A stretch of DNA of 64,000 nucleotides from Cruorifilaria tuberocauda (lineage: Eukaryota > Nematoda > Chromadorea > Rhabditida > Onchocercidae): positions 1 to 64,000 of the forward strand of contig JABVXU010000283.1 of the NCBI GenBank assembly GCA_013365365.1, in the 5' to 3' direction. Positions 39,301-51,600 of the stretch are shown piece by piece; positions within the stretch are counted from its first letter, which is position 1; every line of letters starts with the position of its first letter. Below the pieces are notes generated by a model that worked only from the letters and a program-made list of their open reading frames with translations, had not been told where the DNA came from and ran no database searches. Position numbers and translations under genes: made by a program.

Positions 39301-41060
39301 TCATTTTCGCAAGAACAATAGACGTATCAATAATTTATTGTTTGACCTGAATTTCAGCCTTAACATTTTTTTTATCAGTGAAAATTTTGAAGAACTCTCA
39401 TTCTTCCTTCCTATCAATCGTTCGTTTCATTTAGATTTTTTACAATCTACGCTCAAAAATAACCAGGAGTAATTTCTAGGTCATAATTTTAACCTCGAAC
39501 AATTTCAATTTCAATCAATCATTGATCCTGTTAATTCGATTTTTACTTCGTATCATTCACATTACATGCATATGCTTATTTATCTTATATTTATTTCATT
39601 TATATTTGAAAATTGATCACCCGTTGATTTTAATAATAGCTGATGATTAAATTTTAAGTTTCCTATCCATAAACTTCATTTTCTTTTCACTTTTGTTTAC
39701 TATCCTGGTATTCCCATTCAGGTTGATGTTTAAATCTTTTTTTTTTTGGCGATAAAAATGGCCTGATCATTTGATTTTATCACTCCCTCTTTTCGCAATG
39801 TCAACATTTGCAATGATATTTGCAATGTAATCATTTACTACAAATAATTCTGATCAATTACAGTTTTAATCTTACTTTAAAACACGGAAAATTGAGGAAA
39901 CCTTAGTTTCTATCTTTCAATTTTGCAAGTTCTACAATGATAACTTAGCATTCTTTCAATTTAAAGTTTATTTTTTCCATTGTTATAATTAATAATAATT
40001 ATACTGAAATAACGAAATGTTGATTTTACTGAAAAATCAGGTAGGAGTTATTAGTTTGGTTTTTTTAAGATTATTAGGAAATTAGATAGGATAGGTAGGG
40101 GTTAGGTAGGAGCCCAGAGAATAGTGGAAGAGTTATGAAAGAGTCTTATTTCCTGGTTTATTTGGTTCATAATCAAGGTTGAATGCTTATACCCTTTATT
40201 ATCTTTTGATTTATCGAAAATGAATGCTTCAAATATCTTTCATTTATATACTTGAAAGAGCAATATTCGATTTTTCAATTATTTCAGCTTTTTTTTCCTT
40301 CGTTAAAAACATTATTATAATTAATTATATTTTAATTTTATTCCTTGAAGTTGTTTAGGCTGGCAATTTACTTCCAAATAATTTACTTTTGTGTAAGAAA
40401 CAGTGTACCTCCTCACATACCTGTAATTAATTCAGTAATGTTTAATCATAAATGTTGATTAAATTATTGTTCAGTATAAAAATTATTTAATCTTTGTAAG
40501 ATTTCAACTATGAATTATGAAAGCTTTTATTTTTGAAAATTAAACGAACGCCTAAGATTCGTTAGAAAATGAACGGAATAAGCTATAGTTGAAATTTATT
40601 ATCGATATTATAAGGATTGCTTTAATCCTTAATGCGAAAATTATCTTTTTCTGAATTTGAATTGCTTGAATTACTGAGAATTGTTCACTCAATTCTTTTT
40701 AAAATATTGCAGGATAGAATCATGATTAAAAATAATAAATTAAACTCCTGATCATACAATTGGTATGAGCATCACTCTTCCAAACAATGAAATCTGAAAT
40801 ACTGTGTTTTACAAATGAAAATAAATAGATAGACAAATAAACAATTAAGCAATAAACAAATGAAAAAATAAGTAAACAAGTAAGTAAATAAATATGAATA
40901 TATTTATATTTGAAATGCAATATAATATAGTATTTCGTACAAAATAATTTTAAAGCATAAAATTTCTGTAGTAAAATATAGAAAGTGTTTATTTATTTGT
41001 TTATCATCACCTTGGTATTTCATACTTTGTGATAAGTAATCAACCTAAATGATAGTATAA

Positions 41061-41352
41061 CTAGTAAACTGTTACCAATCCCCTTAATCCGTTCCAATCA
41101 TAGATAATATTCTGTTGGACAGAAATAATTCACTAAATGCCGGTAAACTGTTAAAATCCGGTTAATCCGTTTCAATCATACGGAATATTCTGTTGGAAAA
41201 ATATAATTCGCTAAACTTAGCCCAGCTGGTAATCCGTTACAGAAAATATTCTGTTGGACAGAAGTAATTCACTAAACGTTAGCCTAGCCGGTAAACTATT
41301 ACTAATCCGGTTAATCCGTTACAATCATAAAGAATATTCTGTTGGAGAAATG
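41061..41352. repeat. tandem repeat, 4 diverged copies of 61-87 bp
   Basis: Each copy contains GGTAAACTGTTA or a variant, TTAATCCGTTNCAATCATA, AATATTCTGTTGGA and TAATTCACTAAA. Copies start near 41061, 41141, 41228 and 41289. The third copy has lost its first part. It is richer in GC than its surroundings. It is not a CRISPR array: units are adjacent and diverged, with no unique spacers. Confidence 0.85.
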
Positions 41353-42626
41353 TGAAGTTCTTTGATTGCAAAACTATCTTCTAATTATCTATAATATTAC
41401 CAAAGTTATGGTTAAAATGTAGATAACATTGAGTTAAATTAACCGAATCAAATTATATGAGATGAAAAAGTGGAAAATTTCATCCGAAAAAAAAAACTGA
41501 TCCGAAAAGAAACTGATTGTTACCTTCAATGATCACTCTTACCTCTTCGGTTACAGACAATTTAACTTTAAAATACAATTTATCACTATGATTATTTATG
41601 GTATATGAACAAGTTTTCCGTTCCGTTTCAATTCACATCACTTTTTCATTTCGATGATTGATTTCTCGATAATTTTCATATCATTTCATCGAATGAGCGC
41701 ATTTATTCAAATCAAATTTATAAATATTGGATCAATTGATTTTCATATTCATGAGCTTCGTAGAAATTAAGTAATCAATCGTTAACAATTCGTTATCATT
41801 GCAGGCAAAACAGAAATGAAATGAAGCAAAGGAGAATGAATGATAAGAGAGTTGGAAAGAGAAATCTCAGAATAAATACCGAGGTAAAAGGAAAAAAAAT
41901 TAAGCGGGGAAGATAGCAGAAAAGAAGTTTACTTGAAAAAATTTTTTCTAAGCAGGTATTTTAATTTAAAGGATTTTACTTTTTAATTTATTGAAATTTC
42001 GAAATTTGTTCATTTTCAATATTGTTTTATTATTTTAAAAGAAATTTTCACCTTTAATTTTTTAATTAATTAAAAATTAATGAATTAAATTGAGTCTGTA
42101 TTTGATAAATTTTATTTCTTTGAAAAGTAATAAGCAAAAAATTTTTTCAAAATGTATTAGCAAAAATATTTACAGACAATATCATAAATTATGCATGTAA
42201 TTTGTACTCATTTAACTTGCATAAATTATTACTGTTGCTATGGAATTATTGATAATTGCTATAGTAATCTATTTAATGATTAATTGTTAAAATGATATCC
42301 TGTTAATATCAATTTCTAATATTTTATCTATTTAAACCAATCGTCAAAATACTTTATTGCAAGAAAGTTACTAATAGTTCAAAATCAGTATTAAAAAACT
42401 TACATCAGAAAGTATATTGGAAACTTATATTGGAAAATTAGAAAGTTACATTAGAAAGTGATAAATATTAGGCCTACTTTTTGAGATAAGATTTGTAAAA
42501 ATCGAGAAAAACTTATGCTTTAATTCATTAAATATTGCTTTTACTCTATCCAGTACAGAATCGGAAAAACCGGTAGGTTTTGCTATATATATTCCGATAC
42601 CCTCAGTTGTTTTTTTTTGTTAACCT

Positions 42627-42677
42627 GATTTGATAACTAGCATAATTAGATGATATGATTTGATAACTAGCATAATT
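42627..42677. repeat. 30-bp-period direct repeat
   Basis: GATTTGATAACTAGCATAATT occurs at 42627 and, identical apart from its flanks, at 42657. The copies are separated by AGATGATAT. Confidence 0.8.
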
Positions 42678-44311
42678 CTTATGCTATCATATTTCATATG
42701 TTAGAAACTACGTTTTCATCTGTTTTGTTTCATTCCATAAATTTTGATTGATTATTCTTATCAGTAATTATTATTCTTATCAGGAATTATTGTTTCATAG
42801 TATAATTAAGCAAATTATGCATTAATGGGATAGCATTTACTTTCTGATCAATAGGAAACAAGCTAGAATTGTTCAAAATTAAACTTTGATAAGAGTGATG
42901 ATTGATAAGGGAATTAATAGCATATTTGTATTTATTATCGTTATCAATATATGAACTGATCGATAATTTATCCTACTTTATCGTTCGTTTCTTAATTTCT
43001 TCGTTATCATTTCTTTTTTTTCTTTATATATGAGATTAGAGAAAAAATTTTCTCTTAATGCTTAATTTAATATCGCAATAAAACTGTTGAAAAGGAAACA
43101 CATCAATTTTGATTAATTGAATTTTTAATTTAATTAAAAAAATGTCACTCTTGCAAAGAGCGATATACTAAATTCTTTAGTTGCAAATTTTTGATTAAAG
43201 TTATCATCCTTCGCCTTGTGTCTATCAGCTAGCAAAGTAATATTTAATTAAAAAAGAATTTTTTTTATAGCTAAAATTTGTTATGTTATATCACTTTAAT
43301 ACTGTAGCATTTATTTATTGATATTTGTTAATATGATACATAATGTTTCGTTTACTTTTGTTTACTTCTAAAATTGCTCAAAAAGTAAACAATTATACGA
43401 ATTAATGTAAGTTAAAACTTATTGAAATTTATACAATTTAACAGTTTTAATCCATTTTCTCCTCCAAAATTTGCGAATTATTTGTACAGGAAATTTAAAA
43501 GATTTGAAAATTCTTTTATTTACACTTTTCGAATTATTTACTTACTTCCATTACTTACTATTATACTCTAAAAATCCATTCTATATGATTAGCAGATCAT
43601 TTCTTAGAAGTAATAATGGAAATATTTAAAATATCGCAATTAATGAGAAAATTTTTAAAAGTTACTTTAAAAGTCACACTCAATTTAAAAGTTCAATATT
43701 GGGCAAGTTTGATATTTAATTTGATAACGAATTTGATCGTTCACTGATATGCCAGAATTTTACATTTTTCATATCAAAAATTTCAGAAATATTTTTCTTT
43801 GATAACTCAATTTTTAATATCTTAAAACTTCTTTAAGAGTTATTGAAATAAAGTGAAAATTAATATTTTTAATTTATCAATTAGATTTGCTTAATGTTTT
43901 GATTTATTTTTGAAAACAAAAAAGAAAAACAAAAAAAAATTAAATGAAATATGAGAATTAAACAGTTAAAAGTGATAATGAATCATATCACAAAACATCA
44001 ATGAAACTATTCATCTTATCACTTTTTTTGAAGCGTATTTTTCAGGTTTGACCTACTAAATGATTTTGACCTTGTCAAATCACATTGAAATCCATCTGTT
44101 TAAATTGAGATAACCTATTACTAATAATTTATTGTATCGGAAAAAAAAGAAATTGTAATAATTGATTACTTGCAGTTCTATTAATTAGTCACTTTTAGAA
44201 TTTTTACTAATTACTGCTATTATATAATTTTAAAGTTCGTAAACTTTTACCGTTTCTAAATCATTTGATTTCATAGAAAACACTTCTTTGGTTAAATGGG
44301 ATAATTGTAAT

Positions 44312-44442
44312 GTAAGAGTAAGAGAAAGGGAATGAGAAAGAAAGAAGAGAAAGGGTAAAGAGGGCGGAGAGAGGAAGAGATGTACAGAGAGAGGAGAAAT
44401 TAATGAAATTTGCTAAAACTTCTTCCTCCCTCCCTTCCCAAT
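44312..44442. repeat. polypurine tract followed by polypyrimidine tract
   Basis: About 85 bases of nearly uninterrupted A/G, with GAGA and AGAAAG repeats, are followed after a short AT linker by a C/T tract (CTTCTTCCTCCCTCCCTTCCC). The two halves are partly complementary and could form a hairpin or triplex. No coding sense is visible. Confidence 0.75.
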
Positions 44443-45604
44443 CACTATTGGAAACCTTTTATTTTGATCAATTCGATCATTCTGATATAAACCCGATGAA
44501 GTCAATTTCTCCCTTTCCCTCTTAAATCCCGGGATATTCTAGATTTTTATCAGTAAATTCTTTTTTTTTTAAATTTCAACATCTGCAAATGATCAATCTA
44601 TCATTATGTAAATGACAGAAGGATTACATTTTGATATTGCTTTTCTTTTTTACTCTTATCCTTTCATGATATGAGTGTGCAAACGATTTTAGAGTTGAAA
44701 TTTATGCAAAATCGATTATGATAAGGTTAGAGGTCAAATTTACATATGATAATTATTATTAACTTTTTTATTTAATTGAAATAGATTTAAGTAAAAAAAA
44801 AAAGAAAAGAATTCATAGTATTATTCGTTTGTTTAATGAAAATTGTATAAATGAGTTATAATAAATAGTTATAATTTATAATTTGCAAATTATTATTGAT
44901 GATAATAAAATGAAAGTATATTTGCTTTACTTTCAAATATTATTAGTTACTATATTGCCAATCAAAGGTTGTTGTTATTATTATTATTATTGCTGTTTGA
45001 TAATGAGTGCTGTAAGGAAAGTGATAACATCAGTGAAATTGGGAGTAATGACTTTGAGTTGTCCTTGAAATCATCTTGGCCTCAATCTTCGTCATGCACA
45101 TACCGATAGATATTTCAACGATTTTCAACGATCGTCGTAGATGTAATTCTTTTTCACCTCACCTTTCTTATCACCACCAATAATATATACAATGCAGTTT
45201 ATCAACAAGACAATATTAAGGCATCAATGATAGATTATCACAATTATCATTGGTCTCATTATCATCACCCTTAACCACTAACTATTTTCCATGATAACAA
45301 AACAATTATTACAAACATTTTATCATTTTTCTTTTTTATTACTTATCTGTTTGTTAAAGTATTATTTGATTTAATGATAATTCATTTATCTTTTGTTTTT
45401 TTCTCTCGTTCTCATATTTTTCAGATTATTTTTTTTTTTTTTATCCCGCGGGCAAAATTCGACTTCTACGATTCTCATAGGAAAGGAAGAAAAAAAAAAG
45501 CAATATTGATTACGATAAGAAATCAATACGAAATCAATATTTGTATGAATTTGTGATAATTCTAACGAAAAAAGAAAAAAAAAACGTTTTTTTTGACCAC
45601 CATC

Positions 45605-48600
45605 ATGTTGGATGGTAGGAGGAAAATCGGTAAGAGTAAAATTTCCTCCGTATTACTATCAATTTTCCTGACTGTTGGACCGGATGCTGTCTTGGCGGAA
45701 CGGAATTGCTTCACAGCCGGTCAAATTGCTGGTATCATATTTGTCACATCATTGACAACATTCTTCGCTGTCATCGGTATCGCAATGCTCTTGTGGTACT
45801 TCTATCGAAATCGAACTGTTGATAAAAGTGAGAATTTATCATTTCTTATCATATTATTTTAAAAAATTTTGAAATTTCATGCATTTAGTTGATTTTTTTT
45901 TCAACTTGACAGAAATTTTACAAAAGCAAAAAAAAAGGATAACATGAAAATTGCTAAATAAATGTAATTTTTCTTAACAAGGCACTTTTTTTTTATAATT
46001 TTGTTTTTTTTTTTGAATGAAATTTCACATCAATTCCAAATTATCAATTCTGTAATCAAAAACGAAAGTAAATCTGTAATCAAATTTATCCTAAATTTTA
46101 TTTAAAAAAAATAGCTTTAAAATGTCTTAATAGCATATGGTATAATTCGAATTAGCTTAAATTTTAATTTTTTATTCATAATTTTTATTAGATATAATAT
46201 AACTTTCATAATTTTTTATCATTTATAATTATATTTTCTATAATTTTATAGTTTATTTTTTATAATTTTCATGATTTTTCTAATTATTTTCGTAATTTTT
46301 ATAATTAACAAAAAATTTTGTTGCAAATAATTTAAGAAAATTTAACAATTTACTTCCAATATGCGAGCAAAAAAAAAGAGTTTCAGAATTGAAATTCTGA
46401 ATTTCTTCCCTATTCTTGTTAAACAAAAATAAAGTTTGTTTTTTTTTCTTGAATTTGAATTCTTTAATCAATAAACCAAGAATGATAATTAGCTGAAAAA
46501 ATTTATTTAATAATTTAAAAAGGCAAAAAAAGAAGGAAAAGAATTTTTTTTCTATCCGAGATTATAGCAAAATAAAAATTCTTTCATTGTTTTTGAAAAG
46601 TTTAAAATTGAACTTTTACGGAAAAGTTTTGCAATCATTTCTTCTACTAAGATAATTTATTTGAAATTTATTTACGGAAAAAATGAAAACGAATTTCAAT
46701 TCAATTTTTGAAATTGTGAAAAAATTATTCTGAATGTAAATTAAATGTTTTTTGTATAATTTATTTTCGAGTAAATTATACTCGAAATTTCCGTATGCAT
46801 CAAATTGTAAAGTGAAAATTTTTTCGAAACGATCTGATATAAACCTCTAATAGTGGCGATAGTTTGAAATGATAGGTGAATTTTACTTTACTGGAGAAAT
46901 CGATGGGCAGTCTTACAGTGATCGTTATCGGAAGCATAAGAAAAATATTGATTATTCATATTGATATGATATTGATTTTGAAGCGATAAAATGCGAAAAG
47001 TAAAAAGTTCGGAAGAAATGATTTAATTAAAATCAATTCTTTAAAAAATGATAAAGAAAAAGAAGGATTATGTATTGTTATCAAATAGAGATTTGATGAT
47101 TTTTTTTTTTGTAATTAAATTGAATTCTTTCTTCGATTATAATTTAAAGTATTGATATTTCTGTAATCAAAAACTTGAATTGGTTTTTTTTGGAATAAAA
47201 TTTAAAGCATTAATGTTTTTGTTAAATTGTATTTCTTTATCGACTTGAATTTAAAGTATTGATATCAAATAAAATTTTAAGTATTAAATATTTATTTCTC
47301 TCATTTGATGATACTCAGATTATTTCAGTTTTACCACAGGAAAACTGACCATCTCCAAAAATCGATCAATTATGAAAGTAAAAATTACAAAGAAAAATCA
47401 TATTTTTAATATGGATCATGCTTGCATGCTTTATTAAATTTGAAAATTTTGGAGAAATTATTGGATAATATGTTTTTCGTTTGTTTTTTGTTGAGATATC
47501 TTCAAGACATTTCAAACGCTTTTCGTTTTATAGGACTAAAATAATAAAAGTTGATTTCAGAATTGAATAATACTTTTCACCTGTTGCTCAAAATACTTTA
47601 AATTTAAATAACAAATAAACATTTTGTACATTTAAAATTTGAATTTCATTTCAAGTTGTTATATTAAAAACTTGAAATCTAAATTTTCAGATAACTGAAA
47701 TATATTATTGAAAATCAAAAAGATAAAATTCGTGAATTAGAAAGTTTTTTTTCATCCCTAATTTTACGAGAAATAAAAATATTTTTCAGGATTTAAAAGC
47801 TTATAAAAATACTTTTCATGTTTAAAATGAAATTTTTAATTTATTTAAATAAATAAATAAACGATCAAATAATTAAATAAAACTAAAATAAAATTTTTTT
47901 TCCTCATTTTGGATTTTTTTCAAAAAGTTTATAAAAATATTTTTGAATATTCTGAATAATATTCTGTATTATCGAAAAATTGTAGTGAGCAACAGTTAAT
48001 TCAGGTTTATCAAATCAGATGTTATTTTAACGGATGAATTAGCAAATCAATTATGAGCATGAAAAGTATGAAATATATTTTTCAACTAATACTTTTTCAC
48101 ATTTATCATTTCTCGTCAAGAAAAAAAAAAGAAATGAAAGAGCTAAATTAGAAAAGGGAATTAAATTAATATTCAGTATAAGAAACGAAAATCTTTGAAA
48201 TGTTTCTTCTTTTATCATGCATAAAAGAAAATGAATTTGTTATTGTAAATGCTTCAATGTATTCCCGAATGTGATTTGTTGTCGAGATTTCCCGTATTCT
48301 TCCCGATCTTTCGCGATATGTTAAAATTTTCAGAATTTAGCAAAGTGCAATTACTATTTATTGTTTTATTTCGTTTATGTTAAAATGAAATTGTTCTAAA
48401 TTTGATCAGTTTATAATCATTCTGCAAATGAAATATTTCATTGTACTTGATTACAGTAAATGTTGAGACTTCATTCTTTCACATTCATTTATTAACTTTA
48501 CCTCTTCTCATTTTAACTTTATTCTCAATCACATTTTTAATTAACTGAGAAAACTTCTCTTTTCTCACTCACTTTTTTAATAAAATTGAAAAATTCCTTC

Positions 48601-51600
48601 AATTTTCCTTGTCAACTTTCTACATCATTTAATTAAACAACTATCATTTCTTCCGGAAAAAACAAACAAACTTTGAAAGAAAGAAATAATGATTATTTAA
48701 TTAAAAAAGTAACTGATAAGGGAAGTTGAGTAAATAGATAAATAAATGAGAGAGTGCAATTTGGCAATTTTCATCTTATAATGGAAAATCTTCAACATGA
48801 AGCGTAAATTATGAAACATGGAATAGAATTTATTATGATGAATTTTTATCATTAATTGATTGAGTTATCAGAGAGTCAGAAACTTTTATCAGAGAGTTAA
48901 CATAATTTTCCGAGTATTTTGAATTCCCGTAATTTCTCAATGTTAAATTAATTACTTAACATTAATTGATTACTTATCATTAATACTTCATTCTAAATCG
49001 TAACAAATAAAATAATTTCAGCATTTTACAATTGATACTCATTAAAATTTACTTTTCTTAAAATTAAAATTTTCACTTATATTAAAAAAAAGAATATTTT
49101 ATGAGTGATTATTTGCATACAAATTTTCCAGGTTAAAAAAAAAAATGTTTAAATGTGAAAAAATTTTTTTATCCCTTTTATTTTCTAAATCAATTATCTT
49201 TTTCACCATTTATCATCCTTTTTATTACTTTCTCTTTGAAAATTTTGAAAAAGGAAAAGAGTTGAGATATAGGAAATGTTAGAAATTTTCGATAATTTCA
49301 TTATCGGTAATGAATGTGATACTTTAGTGTGAAGTATTAAAGTTTTAAAAGTTTGTCAAGATATTTTAATGATCAGAAATGAAACACTTCGTTGCCAATT
49401 AAAATAAGGCTAATGAACTTTCACTGACATTTCATCATGATTAAAATCAATGAAGTGTGTAATAATTGTGTGCGAATAAATTTATCGCATTATACCGAAA
49501 TGACAAAAAAAAAATTGATATTTATTTGCTTTTTTTTTTTCTTATATAATATAAAATAATTTTCTTAAATTTTTCTTCGTCCCTTTGCATTTCTTCATAA
49601 ATATAATAAATTTGATTTGTAAAAAAGTCAATATTTTTATAATTTATATATTAATAAACAATGAAATATACATTTTATAAATATATAAATAATTTATTTT
49701 ATATGCATATAATTTTAATTAATAATTCATAATTATAACAATAAGTTAAAATCAATAAACTTTTGATATTACATAGTTGAGATATATCGAAATATGAATT
49801 TTAAAAAAAAACAATTAAATTTCAGATTTTATTGGTGTGATTGAAAATAATGCGGCAAAATCTGGAAAAATCGTTTATAATGAACGAATGAACGAAGTGG
49901 AAAATAAAGCAGTTGAAGCAATCATATCACCAACATTTACTGATAAGGTTAGATCGTTAGGTCAATTGAATTTTGAAATTTTTACTTGCTTGTAATTTCG
50001 GAATGGAAGAAGAAATTTATCGATTGAAAAAAGAAATTATTCAAAAGTGAAAATGTATAAATATATAGAAATTACTTCTGATAAAATCATATCCTTTCAA
50101 TTTTTGATTTCTTCATTTCATACATCGAAGAAGAGAAAGTCATTTCACGTTCAGATGACATCATGCAGTTCGTTGACATGTAAGTACGATGATAACATGG
50201 ATGATATTCATTTGGAAAGTCAAAAAGTTCAATCAAAGCAAGAACGACGATGTTTAGGATCGCAAACAGTACCGAATGATCTCTCAACCAATGGTTCTAT
50301 GAATATCGTAATGAAATTCTAAATCTAATCTGTTTTAGGTGATATCGAAGTTTGATAAAATCCTTCCATCATTTTGATATTTTTGAAATATCAGCTTTTT
50401 TCGTCTATTTTTTCAAAAATAATTTTAGTTGGAAGATGTCGTTCGTTGCTTGCTAGACAAGGATACTAGCGCATTAGGCTTTCAAATAGCGCAGAGATCG
50501 GATGACATATGTATCAGTTATGTTGAACCTAACGGTCCGGCTGATCGTTCCGGAAATATTTTTGTTGGTGAGATTTTTTTTTTAAATGATAAACTAAATA
50601 AGCTAAATAAGCTTACTTTTGAAAGTTTATCAAATTTTTTCTTATCTTTTTTTATCATATTTTATCAATTTTTATCAAATTAGTTGCATAGTTAAATATA
50701 TTATCAGTTTAGCATAAATATTTATAGAATACAAAATATTTCGCATTCTATATTGCTAGAAATCGATTAATAAAGTTAATTCTGATAAGGTTAATTAAGT
50801 TAGCTCTGATAAGGATGATAATTTCAAAAAATTCTCCACTTAATTTATTATTTTTCAGGTGATAAAATAAAAGAGTTAACGATAACATTTGAAAATATGC
50901 CAATCAGTGATGCATTGACAATTCTTAGTTGCGCTTCAACCTATAAAGTATTTAATTTTTTCAAAAATTCCATTCCCTTCAAGAATATTCGAGATTGAAA
51001 TCAAATTTTGAAAATAAAATTAAATTAAACTTAAATTGGATAAAATTCATGGGAGATGATTTTATCATTTCCAGTTTATCAATTTGCATTTATTTCTTTC
51101 TGTAAAATTTATTCGAAATATTGTCCGAAGAAAAAAGATTTTGGAAAATAATTTGCAGATTCGATTGGAATTAGAAAGAGCTATAATTAACGATGATGCT
51201 ATCGAACCAGATTGCTCAGAAATATCGGAAAAACTTGATACTTCGGCAAATTCCATTCAACAATTCTCGAATCTGTGCAAAAGTTATTCCACTTCAGATT
51301 TAGCGCTACGATTACAAAAAGCGCAAATGTTTGTAACTTCAAAAATTCATTTCTTTTTTAGTTGAGTTTTCATCGAGTAAAAACTTATTGAGTTATTGAC
51401 TTAGAAAACAACAAACTAATTTAGCTCACTTTTTTTGTTTATTAAGGTCCGATAAAGGTGTGAATGGTGGAAGTTTCATGTCCAAGCAAAAATATCAACT
51501 TCCGCAACAAACCATCATAAATACGATCAATGAAGAAGCGCAATCGATAATATCAGAATCTCTATCACAATCTGATCTATGTCCAGATTATCCTGAAAAG

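Larger units (their letters stand above)
36315..45604. other. long AT-rich intergenic region
   Basis: About 9.3 kb in which I find no convincing multi-exon gene on either strand. It holds the tandem repeat near 41.1-41.35 kb, short direct repeats near 42.64 and 42.75 kb and the purine/pyrimidine tract near 44.3-44.44 kb. The open frame at 44910-45068 begins MKVYLLYFQILLVTILP, which looks like a signal peptide, but continues into TAT/TTA-repeat tyrosines and has no family resemblance. Confidence 0.55.

Noticed and set aside
41061..41352. CRISPR array
   Set aside because: Repeats are adjacent, diverged and longer than CRISPR repeats, with no unique spacers, and the DNA is nuclear nematode.
44910..45068. 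Short frame with a signal-peptide-like start
   Set aside because: Continues into tyrosines encoded by a TTA/TAT simple repeat, with no splice or family support; kept only as a remark.
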